Part shown: piece by piece, positions 1 to 8,873 of the stretch | Numbering within the stretch: the first letter of the stretch is position 1 | How the letters are laid out: each line of letters begins with the position of its first letter | Assembly (NCBI RefSeq): GCF_002532045.1 | Contig: NZ_NWTG01000027.1 | Location: 1 to 64,000 of the forward strand | DNA length: 64,000 nt | Direction: 5' to 3' | Origin: Bradyrhizobium sp. C9 | GTDB lineage: Bacteria > Pseudomonadota > Alphaproteobacteria > Rhizobiales > Xanthobacteraceae | Program-made: the position numbers and the translations under genes | Notes under the pieces: model-generated | Databases searched by the model: none | Told to the model about the DNA's origin: nothing | The model's input: only the letters and a program-made list of their open reading frames with translations

Positions 1-133
1 AGCCCGACTTGACGCCCGCGCCCGGCTCGACGGCCACCTCGGCGCCGATCGCCCTGAACTTCTTGATGGTATCGGGCGAGACCGCAACACGCGGCTCGGA
101 CGCATCGATTTCCTTGGCAACGGCGATCTTCAT
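1..133 (-). CDS. pntA: NAD(P) transhydrogenase subunit alpha, N-terminal fragment
   Basis: Only the first 44 codons are in the window; the gene runs off the left edge. The translated start MKIAVAKE, followed by EPRVAVSP and EVAVEPGAG, is the typical N-terminus of the NAD(H)-binding alpha subunit of proton-translocating transhydrogenase, which shares a fold with alanine dehydrogenase. The enzyme couples hydride transfer between NADH and NADP to proton movement across the inner membrane. The start is the ATG at 131-133. The aa3 oxidase subunit IV gene lies 142 bases upstream on the same strand, a neighbourhood common in alphaproteobacteria. Identification rests on the N-terminus only. Confidence 0.85.
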   Translation of the reverse strand, partial: MKIAVAKEIDASEPRVAVSPDTIKKFRAIGAEVAVEPGAGVKSG

Positions 134-275
134 GGGCCCTCCGGCGGCGCGAGCGGCGCACGCGTCTTCAAACTAGCGTTATTTTCGCCAGATTGGATAC
201 CCGGTTTTTCCATCCGGGTTTCGACAGGAATTCCGGCACCGCCGCGGGACGGCGATGCCGCTAGCCGATCAGGGA

Positions 276-428
276 TCAGACCAGGAAATAGGCCATCAAG
301 GCGAGGAGGATGGCGACGCTGATGGTGCCGTATTTGACCAGCACGAGAAACCCTTCATAGGTCTGCTCATGCGCCACGTAATCGTTGCCGTCGGCGGTCG
401 TATAGGCCACTTCGCTATGGTCTGCCAT
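276..428 (-). CDS. aa3-type cytochrome c oxidase subunit IV (50 aa)
   Basis: This is a short gene with ATG at 426-428 and TGA at 276-278. The protein begins MADHSEVAY, continues with YVAHEQTYEGF, and ends in one hydrophobic helix (residues about 28-50) closing with AYFLV. That layout, a soluble N-terminus with HEQTY and a single C-terminal membrane span of 50 residues, matches the bacterial aa3 oxidase subunit IV family (PF07835). It is an accessory subunit of the inner-membrane cytochrome c oxidase. It sits upstream of pntA on the same strand, as in related genomes, and may be cotranscribed with it. It is much shorter than most genes here and easily missed. Confidence 0.88.
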   Translation of the reverse strand: MADHSEVAYTTADGNDYVAHEQTYEGFLVLVKYGTISVAILLALMAYFLV

Positions 429-677
429 CGCTGTCCCCAGTCAGAAATTCGCGTTCTGCGAGCCATTACCGCAAACAGATTGTCAGGGCAACGGCGTGCT
501 CCCGATCGGGCGATTTGAACCGCAAATCGTCCCCGATTCACCCCTCGAGCGACGGCCCTGCGGTCGCCCCTCGGCAGGATTGATCTCCCAGACGCTGGCA
601 TCATGGGACGATCATGCCGTGAGGCGCAAAAACGCCGAACGAATCTGATGCTGGACCAGCCGGAAGGCCGATGGTCG

Positions 678-2588
678 TCAGCCCATCGTCTCCAGCTCGT
701 CGATCATGCCGGCGATGACGGACAGGCCGCCGTCCCAGAATTTCGGGTCCTTGGCGTCGAGCCCGAACGGCCGCAGCAGCTCGGAGTAATGCTTGGTGCC
801 GCCGGCGGCGAGCATATCGAGATAGCGCTCGGCAAAACCCTCGGACGCATGCTCGTAGACCGCATAGAGCGAGTTCACCAGGCAATCCCCGAACGCGTAG
901 GCGTAGACGTAGAACGGCGAGTGGATGAAGTGCGGGATGTACATCCAGAACGTCTCGTAGCCCGGCTTGATCTCGATCGCGGGCCCGAGGCTCTCGCCCT
1001 GCACGCTGAGCCACAGCTCGCCGATCCGCTCGGCGGTGAGCTCGCCGTTCTTGCGCTCGGTATGAACCGCACGCTCGAATGAATAGAACGCGATCTGCCG
1101 CACCACGGTGTTGATCATGTCCTCGACCTTGCCTGCGAGCAGCGCCTGGCGCTGCTTGGCGTTCTTGGTCTGCGACAACAGCCGCTTGAAGGTCAGCATC
1201 TCGCCGAACACACTCGCGGTCTCCGCCAGCGTCAGCGGCGTCGGCGCCATCAGCGCGCCGTTCTTCGCCGCCAGCACCTGATGGACGCCGTGGCCGAGCT
1301 CATGCGCCAGCGTCATCACGTCGCGCGGCTTGCCCTGGTAATTCATCAGCACATAGGGATGCGCCGACGGGGTGGTCGGATGCGAGAACGCACCGGGCGC
1401 CTTGCCGGGACGCACCGGCGCATCGATCCAGCGATCGCTGAAGAAGCGCTCCGCGATCTCGGCCATTTTTGGCGAGAAGCCGTTATAGGCCGACAGCACC
1501 ATGTTGCGCGCCTCGGGCCAGGCGATGGTGCCGGTCGCCGCGAACGGCAGCGGCGCGTTGCGGTCCCAGTGCGGCAGCTTCTTCTTTTTGAACCAGCCGG
1601 CCTTCAACGCGTAGTAGCGGTGCGACAGCTTCGGATAGGCCGCACGCACCGAGGCGACCAGCGCATCGACCACCTCGCGCTCGACCCGGTTGTTGAGATG
1701 GCGGGAATCCGCGACGTCCTGGAAGCCCCTCCAGCGGTCGGAGATTTCCTTGTCCTTGGCCAGCGTGTTGGTGATCAGCGCGAAGGTGCGCTCATTGTCC
1801 TTGAAGGTCTTGGCCAGCGCCTGCGCGGCCGACTTGCGCTTGTCGCCGGCCTTGTCCTGCAACAGGTTGAGCGTCGGCTCGATCGCGAGCTCCTTGCCCG
1901 CAACCTTGAAGCGCAGGCCGGAGATGGTCTGGTCGAACAGCCGGTTCCAGGCCGCGTAGCCGCTCTGCGCCTTTTCATGGAAGAGCTGCTCGACGCGATC
2001 CTCGAGCTGGTACGGCTTGTCCTTGCGCAGATCCTCGATCCACGGCCGGTAATGACCGAGCGTGGGCTCGGCCATCGCGCGCTCGATCACGTCATCGTCA
2101 ACGCGATTGAGCTCGAGCGAGAAGAACAGCAGATGCACCGAGGCGGCCGTCAGCCGTTCGGAGACGTCGCCGTAGAACTTCGAGATCGCCGGATCGACGC
2201 TGTCGCCGGCATGGACCAGGCCGGCATAAGAGCCGAGACGGCCAGCCAGATCGTCGATCGCCTCATAACGGCGGATCGCCTCGGCCAGCCACTTTCCGCC
2301 GCCTTCCTTGCCGGTATTTTCGGCAAGCTTGCCCTTGTAGTCGGTCTCAAACGCGACGCAATCTGCATCCATTTTCTGCAAATCGCGTGCGACTTCCGGC
2401 GCGTCGATACCGGAGTAGAGATCTGCCAGATTCCATTCCGGAAGCCTGCCGGTCTTGCTGGCTGCCTGTTTCGGGCTGGCTGCGGCCGGTTTGCGTTGCG
2501 CGGCCGTCTTGCGCAGCGCGGCCTCCTTGCGGAGAGCGGCTTTGCTGAGAGCTGACTTGTTGGAAGCAGTTTTGGAGCGCGAGGTCAT
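678..2588 (-). CDS. M3 family oligoendopeptidase (PepF-type)
   Basis: A 636-residue zinc metallopeptidase that should cleave short peptides in the cytoplasm. The catalytic HELGH motif (H429, E430, H433) is intact in the context LAHELGHGVHQ. The C-terminal half has further family signatures such as the FWMYIPHFIHSPFY stretch. Length and architecture fit the clan MA, family M3, PepF-related group. The first 45 or so residues are an added Lys/Ala-rich, low-complexity tail (repeats of the type SKAALRKEAALRK) before the conserved core at LPEWNLADLY. The tail might be disordered, or the true start could lie further in. No operon partner is evident; the next gene upstream is divergent. Confidence 0.93.
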   Translation of the reverse strand: MTSRSKTASNKSALSKAALRKEAALRKTAAQRKPAAASPKQAASKTGRLPEWNLADLYSGIDAPEVARDLQKMDADCVAFETDYKGKLAENTGKEGGGKWLAEAIRRYEAIDDLAGRLGSYAGLVHAGDSVDPAISKFYGDVSERLTAASVHLLFFSLELNRVDDDVIERAMAEPTLGHYRPWIEDLRKDKPYQLEDRVEQLFHEKAQSGYAAWNRLFDQTISGLRFKVAGKELAIEPTLNLLQDKAGDKRKSAAQALAKTFKDNERTFALITNTLAKDKEISDRWRGFQDVADSRHLNNRVEREVVDALVASVRAAYPKLSHRYYALKAGWFKKKKLPHWDRNAPLPFAATGTIAWPEARNMVLSAYNGFSPKMAEIAERFFSDRWIDAPVRPGKAPGAFSHPTTPSAHPYVLMNYQGKPRDVMTLAHELGHGVHQVLAAKNGALMAPTPLTLAETASVFGEMLTFKRLLSQTKNAKQRQALLAGKVEDMINTVVRQIAFYSFERAVHTERKNGELTAERIGELWLSVQGESLGPAIEIKPGYETFWMYIPHFIHSPFYVYAYAFGDCLVNSLYAVYEHASEGFAERYLDMLAAGGTKHYSELLRPFGLDAKDPKFWDGGLSVIAGMIDELETMG

Positions 2589-2730
2589 CTTGTTCGTAAC
2601 CTTACTTCAGTCGGAAAGATGTCGGCGGCGGCGGAATGAAAGCGGGTTTGCAAGGTTTAAGAGTGCGTTAATCGGCATCGGCGACATTGCCCCGATTCGA
2701 GACAGATAAACGTAGCGTGCGGGGAAAACC

Positions 2731-4221
2731 ATGGCTGCCACCATTTTGATCGCCGATGATGACGCCGTACAGCGTCGTTTGGTTGAAAACATGGTGCAGA
2801 AATGCGGCTATGAGCCCCTCGTCGTGGACAGCGGCGACGCGGCGATTGCGGCCCTGACCGCATCCGAGACGCAGGCGATCGATGCCGTCGTGCTCGACCT
2901 CGTGATGCCGGGCCTCGACGGTCTCGGAGTCCTCGCAAAAATTCGTGAAGCTGGTTTGAACGTCCCGGTCATCGTGCAGACCGCGCATGGCGGCATCGAC
3001 AATGTGGTGTCGGCGATGCGCGCCGGCGCCCAGGACTTCGTCGTCAAGCCGGTCGGCTTCGAGCGGCTGCAGGTGTCGCTGCGCAATGCCCTCAACGCGT
3101 CGGCGCTGAAGGGCGAATTGCAGCGCATCCGCCACAGCCGCGAGGGCCGGCTGACCTTCACCGACATCATCACCCGCAGCGAGGCGATGGCCGGGGTGCT
3201 GCGCACCGCGCAGAAGGCCGCATCCTCGACCATCCCGGTGCTGATCGAGGGCGAGTCCGGCGTCGGCAAGGAACTGTTCGCGCGCGCGATCCACGGCAGC
3301 AGCGAACGCAAGGCCAAGCCGTTCGTCGCGGTGAACTGCGGTGCGATCCCGGACAATCTCGTCGAATCGATCCTGTTCGGCCATGAGAAGGGCGCCTTCA
3401 CCGGTGCCACCGAGCGCCATCAGGGCAAGTTCGTCGAGGCCCATGGCGGCACTCTGTTCCTCGACGAGGTCGGCGAATTGCCGCTGGCCACGCAGGTGAA
3501 GCTGCTGCGCGCGCTGCAGGAGGGCACCGTCGAGGCCGTCGGCGGCCGCAAGCCGGTCAAGGTCGATGTCCGGATCATCTCGGCGACCAACCGCAAGCTG
3601 CTCGATCTCGTGAAGGGCGGCCAGTTCCGCGAAGACCTGTTCTATCGCCTGCACGTGTTGCCGCTGACCATCCCGGCGCTGCGCCAGCGGCGCGAGGACA
3701 TTCCGCATCTGCTGCGGCATTTCCTGGCGCGGTTCTGCGCCGAGGAGAACCGCAACATCACCGGCATCAGCGGCGATGCGATGGCGCATCTGGCGCAGCT
3801 CGATTGGCCGGGCAACATCCGCCAGCTCGAGAATACGGTGTATCGCGCCGTGGTGATGAGCGATGGCGACCAGCTCGGGCTCGCCGACTTCCCGCAAGGC
3901 GCGACGCATCCGGTGCCGGAAGGCAAATCGCTGCAGAGCGAGCCGCTGGTGGTGTCGCCGTCCACAGCGCCCGCGATGATTTCTGGTAATGAGATACCTG
4001 TTACCTCTGCCCTGCCCACCGCGGGTGGCCTGTCGATGCTCACCGCCGCGGGCGAGGTGCGCCCGCTAGAAGATCTCGAGAACGAGATCATCCGGTTCGC
4101 GATTTCGCATTACCGCGGCCAGATGTCGGAGGTCGCGCGCCGCCTCAAGATCGGCCGTTCGACGCTCTACCGCAAGCTCGACGAAGCCGCGGCCGGCACG
4201 CGCACGAGCGACGCCGGCTAA
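2731..4221 (+). CDS. sigma-54-dependent response regulator (NtrC family)
   Basis: This 496-residue protein has three parts. The N-terminal receiver (about 1-120) has an acidic pocket ADDD near residue 8 and phospho-acceptor D56 in LDLVMP. The central AAA+ domain (about 145-385) has Walker A GESGVGKE, the sigma-54 contact loop GAFTGA and Walker B LFLDEVGEL. The C-terminal Fis-type helix-turn-helix is at SEVARRLKIGRSTLYRKL. All key residues for phosphorylation-controlled activation of RpoN promoters are present. No histidine kinase is adjacent, so the partner is unknown. The next two genes on the same strand encode peptidoglycan enzymes, which suggests, but does not prove, an envelope regulon. 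Confidence 0.93.
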   Translation: MAATILIADDDAVQRRLVENMVQKCGYEPLVVDSGDAAIAALTASETQAIDAVVLDLVMPGLDGLGVLAKIREAGLNVPVIVQTAHGGIDNVVSAMRAGAQDFVVKPVGFERLQVSLRNALNASALKGELQRIRHSREGRLTFTDIITRSEAMAGVLRTAQKAASSTIPVLIEGESGVGKELFARAIHGSSERKAKPFVAVNCGAIPDNLVESILFGHEKGAFTGATERHQGKFVEAHGGTLFLDEVGELPLATQVKLLRALQEGTVEAVGGRKPVKVDVRIISATNRKLLDLVKGGQFREDLFYRLHVLPLTIPALRQRREDIPHLLRHFLARFCAEENRNITGISGDAMAHLAQLDWPGNIRQLENTVYRAVVMSDGDQLGLADFPQGATHPVPEGKSLQSEPLVVSPSTAPAMISGNEIPVTSALPTAGGLSMLTAAGEVRPLEDLENEIIRFAISHYRGQMSEVARRLKIGRSTLYRKLDEAAAGTRTSDAG

Positions 4222-4527
4222 ACCTGGGGCCGACAGGACAATACCAGGGAACCTTTTGAACCGTGTCCCGTCGGTGACAGACAAAGGCTGTGCCGCGTGG
4301 CAAAAACGCACGGCCCGAGCGAAATCAGCCGCTTCGAGGTCAGTTTGTCGTGAGTTGCCCCGCATGGCGCTGGCTGCATAAGAGGGGCAAATGTATCGTC
4401 TGCGTTAATTGCGTGCAGGCGTGCGAGTCGTTTGAGAGGCCGGCGCTTCCGCGCAAGCTATGAAACCGAATACCGATTTGAACTGTTCCAGAATCTGAGG
4501 GAGCAGTTCCACCCAGGGGGTGTGAAA
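4222..4527. other. intergenic region upstream of the L,D-transpeptidase
   Basis: These 306 bases separate the response regulator from the L,D-transpeptidase gene. I see no credible coding frame. It contains a GGAAC-type element annotated separately and a purine-rich ribosome-binding stretch (AGGGGG, 4515-4520) seven bases before the ATG at 4528. No sigma-54 -24/-12 element with correct GG-N10-GC spacing was found, although the preceding gene is a sigma-54 activator. Confidence 0.5.
4248..4272 (+). promoter_or_regulatory. weak candidate EcfG (general stress) promoter
   Basis: GGAAC at 4248-4252, a 16-base spacer and CGTC at 4269-4272. The alphaproteobacterial EcfG consensus is GGAAC-N16/17-CGTT, so one base of the -10 box is off. 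It lies about 255 bases before the L,D-transpeptidase start, which is far. It may be a chance match. Confidence 0.22.
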
Positions 4528-6783
4528 ATGCGTGACTGTTCGAACAACCGTCGAGGATTTGACCGCGTCTTGATGGCCGTCGCGGCGACCTTCCTCACGG
4601 TGTCCGCGAGCTCGGCCTTCGCGCAGGACACGCCTCGCTCCAGCGCCTCGGAACTGGCGATCGACGCCGCGATCCCGCGCCCCGAGCCGGCCAATGTGCC
4701 GCCGCCCACCGCGAGTGATTTCAAGGCCGACACCACCGCCGCGCTGCCCGACGCCGCCAAGCCGGCGGACGCGAAGCCCGCAGAGGTACAGGCCAACGAA
4801 GCCAAGCCCGTCGATGCAAAGCCTGTCGATGCAAAGCCGGCAGAACCGAGCGCGACCGCGAAGGCCGTCGAGCCGAAGCCCGCTGATGTCGCCACCGCGC
4901 CGGCGACCAAACCCGCCGATGCGCCCAAGGTCGATGCGCCGAAGACCGACACCGCGGTCGCGCCGGCCGCGGCCCCACCCGCTCCTGCAACCGCAGCGGC
5001 GCCCGCGGCAGCTCCGGCCGCTGAGCCTGCGAAGGCTGCGAGCAACGTTGCCTCCGAGGATCAGCCAGTCGCTGAGAAGCTGCGCGAGCTGCTCGCCAAC
5101 AAGTCGCTGCGCACCTTCGATCGCAAGAACGAGCGCGCCGCGGCCGAGAAGTTCTATTCGGCCCGCGAATACGCACCCGTCTTCACCAAGGCCGGCAAGC
5201 TGACCGATGCCGGCAAGGGCGTCATCGCCCGCCTGAAGGATGCGGCCGCCGACGGCCTCGATGCATCAGACTATCCGGTGCCGGATTTCACCGCTGCGAC
5301 GACGCCCGATACGCTGGCCGACGCCGAGCTGAAGCTCGCGGCCAGCATGCTGGACTATGCACGCCAGGCCCAGAGCGGCCGCATGCACTGGTCGCAGGTG
5401 TCGGCGGACATCCTCTATCCGGAACACCCGATCGATCCGGCCGAAGTGTTCACCAATGTGACCTCGGCCAAGGACGCCTCCGCCGCGCTCGACGGCTACA
5501 ACCCGCCGCAGAAGCTCTACAAGGAGCTGAAGAAGAAGCTCGCCGAGCTGCGTGGCCAGGGCGAAGGCCCGGTGATCACGATCGCAGACGGCCCCGCGCT
5601 GAAATACGTGCCCGCGCGCAAGAAGCAGGCCGCGGTCGAGATGGACGATCCGCGCGTGCCGGACCTGCGCAACAAGCTCGGCATCACCGAGGATGCCGAC
5701 AGCACCAAGTATGACGCCACGGTGGCGCGGGCGGTGGAGAAATTCCAGAGCAGCGTCGACCTCAAGGCGACCGGCGTACTCGACGAGCGCACGGTCAAGG
5801 CGCTGAACAATCCGAAGCGCGACCGCCAGATCGACACCGTGCTCGTCAACATGGAGCGCTGGCGCTGGCTGCCTCGCCAGCTCGGCGCGGCCAATGTCGG
5901 CAATGCCTATGTGATCCTCAACATCCCCGACTATACGCTGAAGGTGATGCAGAACGGCGCGCAGGTCTGGACCACGCGCGTCGTCACCGGCAAGCCCGGC
6001 CAGCACGCCACGCCGCTTCTGACCGAGACGATGAAGTACATCACGGTCAACCCGACCTGGAACGTGCCCCCGTCGATCATCTACAACGAGTATCTGCCGG
6101 CCCTGCAGCAGGATCCGACGGTGCTGCAGCGCATGGGCCTCAAGCTCGAGCGCAACCGCGACGGCTCGATCCACGTCTCGCAGCCGCCCGGCGAAGCCAA
6201 CGCGCTCGGCCGCATCCGCTTCAATTTCCCGAACAAGTTCCTGGTCTATCAGCACGACACGCCGGACAAGTATCTGTTCGCGAAGGATGAGCGCGCCTTC
6301 AGCCACGGCTGCATGCGCGTGCAGAATCCGGATCAGTACGCGTCGGTGCTGCTCAACATCACCGAGCCGAACCAGCACTACACGCCGGAGCGGATCCGCA
6401 GCATGTACGGCTCGAGCGAAGTCGATCTGAAATTCCCGACGCCGATCCCGGTCAACATCACCTACCAGACCGCGTTCGTGGACGATGCCGGCAAGCTGCA
6501 AATCCGCAGGGACATCTACGGCCGCGACGCCGCCATGCTGTCGCTGCTCAAGAACAGCCGCGGCAAGGACCTCGAAACGGTGGTGGCGCACGCCCAGCCG
6601 AGCTACGCGCGGCCGCCGAGCAGCAGCCTGCCGCCGGGCGTCAACGTCGCCGGCGACAACAGCGGCTTTGGCTCCTCCGGACCGAACTTCTTCGAGCGCC
6701 TGTTCGGGGGATTCGGCCAGCCGGAGCCGCAGCCGGTCCGCCGCGGCCAGGCCCAGCAGCAGCGCCGGGTGATCACCCGCTAA
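4528..6783 (+). CDS. L,D-transpeptidase (YcbB/LdtD-like), secreted
   Basis: This 751-residue protein should make 3-3 peptidoglycan cross-links, or attach proteins, in the periplasm. It has a signal peptide (about 1-34, ending SSAFAQ), then a 140-residue Ala/Pro/Lys-rich, probably disordered linker built on KPADAKPV-like units. An LDT scaffold region follows, then a PG-binding fold (about 370-430) and the YkuD catalytic domain with SHGCMR; the nucleophile is C595. A Gly/Pro/Gln-rich tail ends the protein. ATG 4528 is preferred over an in-frame GTG at 4522 because AGGGGG is spaced seven bases before the ATG. The following gene encodes a DUF882 protein, echoing the E. coli ycbB-ycbK gene pair. 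Confidence 0.92.
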   Translation: MRDCSNNRRGFDRVLMAVAATFLTVSASSAFAQDTPRSSASELAIDAAIPRPEPANVPPPTASDFKADTTAALPDAAKPADAKPAEVQANEAKPVDAKPVDAKPAEPSATAKAVEPKPADVATAPATKPADAPKVDAPKTDTAVAPAAAPPAPATAAAPAAAPAAEPAKAASNVASEDQPVAEKLRELLANKSLRTFDRKNERAAAEKFYSAREYAPVFTKAGKLTDAGKGVIARLKDAAADGLDASDYPVPDFTAATTPDTLADAELKLAASMLDYARQAQSGRMHWSQVSADILYPEHPIDPAEVFTNVTSAKDASAALDGYNPPQKLYKELKKKLAELRGQGEGPVITIADGPALKYVPARKKQAAVEMDDPRVPDLRNKLGITEDADSTKYDATVARAVEKFQSSVDLKATGVLDERTVKALNNPKRDRQIDTVLVNMERWRWLPRQLGAANVGNAYVILNIPDYTLKVMQNGAQVWTTRVVTGKPGQHATPLLTETMKYITVNPTWNVPPSIIYNEYLPALQQDPTVLQRMGLKLERNRDGSIHVSQPPGEANALGRIRFNFPNKFLVYQHDTPDKYLFAKDERAFSHGCMRVQNPDQYASVLLNITEPNQHYTPERIRSMYGSSEVDLKFPTPIPVNITYQTAFVDDAGKLQIRRDIYGRDAAMLSLLKNSRGKDLETVVAHAQPSYARPPSSSLPPGVNVAGDNSGFGSSGPNFFERLFGGFGQPEPQPVRRGQAQQQRRVITR
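4804..4833 (+). repeat. two-copy 15-bp tandem repeat in the LDT linker
   Basis: AAGCCCGTCGATGCA (4804-4818) is followed directly by a copy with a single C-to-T change (4819-4833). It encodes two consecutive KPVDA units in the disordered linker. Slippage here would change linker length by five residues without a frameshift. Confidence 0.8.
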
Positions 6784-6826
6784 ACTGCCCTCTCCGCCCG
6801 ATTGGGATAAATATTGAAGTAAAATC

Positions 6827-6858
6827 AACGATCTCGCTCAAAAAGCGAGATCGTTTAC
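6827..6858 (+). terminator. hairpin terminator after the L,D-transpeptidase
   Basis: A perfect 12-bp stem (6827-6838 with 6844-6855) and a five-base loop (CAAAA) start 43 bases after the stop codon. The T run behind it is only three bases, so it may be a weak intrinsic terminator or an RNA-stabilising end. A second, imperfect inverted repeat (CCCCC at 6910-6914 against GGGGG at 6934-6938) lies downstream. Confidence 0.6.
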
Positions 6859-7048
6859 GTTAACCATTTACGATGGGGTCCGGGGAACAGGGCTATCTTT
6901 TGCCACACTCCCCCAGTTAGTTAAGCCCAACTTGGGGGCGGGTCGGTAAACCTCGGTTAACCCTCCCGCTTTAAGAAAGCGTTCACCGTCTTCCGCAGGG
7001 GGTCTGCGAAGATGCCGACCGAACGCTCGTCGACTGGGTGGGCTCATA

Positions 7049-8647
7049 GTGCTGGCTGTTTTCGCACGCCGCTACAATCCGCTGTCGCTGCCTAAGGCCG
7101 GGTACCAAGTCGGCCTGACCGCGCTATTGCTGTTGGCGGGCGCCGGCTCGGTGCACGATGCGACTGCGCTGAACCAGACCCGCACCCTCTCCTTCCACCA
7201 CACCCATTCCGGCGAAGACCTCACCATCACCTTCAAGCGCGATGGCCGCTACGACGAAGCCGCGCTGAAGCAGCTCAATCACTTCCTGCGCGACTGGCGC
7301 TCCCAGGACGAGACGGTGATGGACCGTCACCTCTTCGACATCCTCTGGGAAGTCTACAACGACGTCGGCGGCAAGCAGCCGATCCAGATCATCTCCGCCT
7401 ATCGCGCTCCCGCCACCAACGCCATGCTCCGCCGCCGCTCCTCGGGCGTTGCGCGCCACAGCCAGCACATGCTGGGGCATGCGATGGACTTCTTCATTCC
7501 GGGCGTGCCGCTGGAGCAGATCCGGTTCGCCGGCCTGCGCCTGCAGCGCGGCGGCGTCGGCTTCTATCCGACCTCGGGCTCGCCGTTCGTGCATCTCGAC
7601 ACCGGCGGCATTCGCCACTGGCCGCGGATGACCCGCGAGCAGCTGGTCCGGGTGTTCCCGGATGGCCGCACCGTCCATGTCCCGACCGACGGCACGCCGC
7701 TGAAGGGTTATGAACTCGCCAAGGCCGACATCGAACGCCGCGGCAATGGCGACGATGCTGCGACCATCAGCAAGCCGACCCTGTTCGCGAAGCTGTTCGG
7801 TGGCGGCAAGTCGGGCGACGATGAAGACGAAGGCGCGGTCGCCGTGAACGACAAGCCCGCCGCTGCCACCGTGGTTGCGGCCGCTGCCCCTGCCAAGCCC
7901 GCCGACCCCGTTCCGCTGCCGCGCGCCAAGCCGCAGCAATTCGCCGCCGCCATCCAGCTCGCCGCCGCCGACGCGCAGCTCGTGCCGATGCCGAAGGCCA
8001 AGCCGGCAGTGCAGGTGGTGCAGACGGCCGAAAACACCGCGCCGCAATCGCCCGCCGACATCATCAATGCCCGCGGCTTCTGGGGTGACGAGTCCGCGGC
8101 GCCGAAGCAGGCTTCGGCCGCGCAGATCGCCGCACTGAAGGCGCGTGAGGCAGTCGGCGGTTCGGATCCGCAGACCACCGCCAGCACGGCCGACAACTTC
8201 AACAAGGCGCTCGCCTATGCGCCGGCCGGGTCGTCGCCGGTCGACCGCGCCAACATCGTCGCTGCGACGGCGCCGATCCCGCGCAATGTGCGCCCGGCGC
8301 GCAATGCGGCGGCGCCGGCCACCGAAATCAACACCGTCGTTGCGAAGGGCACGCCGAGCCAGGGCGTGATCACGACGTCGGCACGGATCTCGGCCGCCAA
8401 GGGCAACGACATCTGGATGCGCGTCGTGATGCTGGCGCCGAGCGCGAGCAGCGGCATGCTGACCACGGTGCTCGGCGACACCGACATGAGCATGATGCGA
8501 CAGCACTTCGTGAAGCCGCAGGCCGCCGTCGCCATGACCTTCTCGGACGATCCGATGATGGGCATGACCTGCGACCGCTTCTCCGGCTCGGCCACTGCCC
8601 TCCTGACCACCCAGTCCTTCGTGCTGCGCACCGCCTCGCTGCGCTGA
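7049..8647 (+). CDS. DUF882 (YcbK-like, M15-type) peptidase with long low-complexity tail
   Basis: A 532-residue protein. The first 45 residues form a hydrophobic export signal. The DUF882 domain (about 45-215, PF05951) holds the M15-type zinc motif SQHMLGHAMDF and the second histidine motif FVHLDTGG. The family is related to D,D- or L,D-carboxypeptidases, so a periplasmic murein-hydrolase role is likely but not shown. Residues about 260-400 are Ala/Pro/Lys-rich and probably disordered. A conserved-looking C-terminal section of about 70 residues follows. The start is a GTG at 7049 after a GGGTGGG stretch; an alternative start cannot be excluded. The preceding gene is an L,D-transpeptidase. 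Confidence 0.88.
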   Translation: MLAVFARRYNPLSLPKAGYQVGLTALLLLAGAGSVHDATALNQTRTLSFHHTHSGEDLTITFKRDGRYDEAALKQLNHFLRDWRSQDETVMDRHLFDILWEVYNDVGGKQPIQIISAYRAPATNAMLRRRSSGVARHSQHMLGHAMDFFIPGVPLEQIRFAGLRLQRGGVGFYPTSGSPFVHLDTGGIRHWPRMTREQLVRVFPDGRTVHVPTDGTPLKGYELAKADIERRGNGDDAATISKPTLFAKLFGGGKSGDDEDEGAVAVNDKPAAATVVAAAAPAKPADPVPLPRAKPQQFAAAIQLAAADAQLVPMPKAKPAVQVVQTAENTAPQSPADIINARGFWGDESAAPKQASAAQIAALKAREAVGGSDPQTTASTADNFNKALAYAPAGSSPVDRANIVAATAPIPRNVRPARNAAAPATEINTVVAKGTPSQGVITTSARISAAKGNDIWMRVVMLAPSASSGMLTTVLGDTDMSMMRQHFVKPQAAVAMTFSDDPMMGMTCDRFSGSATALLTTQSFVLRTASLR

Positions 8648-8873
8648 GTAGTTCTGCTTCAGAACGCTCGCCAACGCCGACATTGCGCTGGTCTGCACTG
8701 GCGTAGCGCCCGGCCAGCGGAAGGTTGCGGTCTGCATACGCCATCATCAAGAAAACGCTCGAAAACGTGATGGATGGGCGCGCGGGGGAACGAGCTATAT
8801 CCCGGCCTGGCGCGATTGTGACGCTACGACAGCGGCCCGCGCCCAAGCGAATGGCACGTGAACTGGCTTCACC

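Noticed and set aside
2668..3909. Long open frame antisense to the response regulator
   Set aside because: It runs opposite a clear sigma-54 regulator, has a low-complexity Arg/Gln/Asp-rich composition and no family motif. GC-rich DNA produces such shadows.
5266..6828. 520-codon open frame antisense to the L,D-transpeptidase
   Set aside because: Overlaps the catalytic domain of a well-supported gene, and its composition (His, Arg, Asp, Val) is typical of antisense shadows.
8851..8873. Sigma-54 promoter before the LysR gene
   Set aside because: A TGGCACG stretch is present, but GC at the required ten-base distance from GG is missing.
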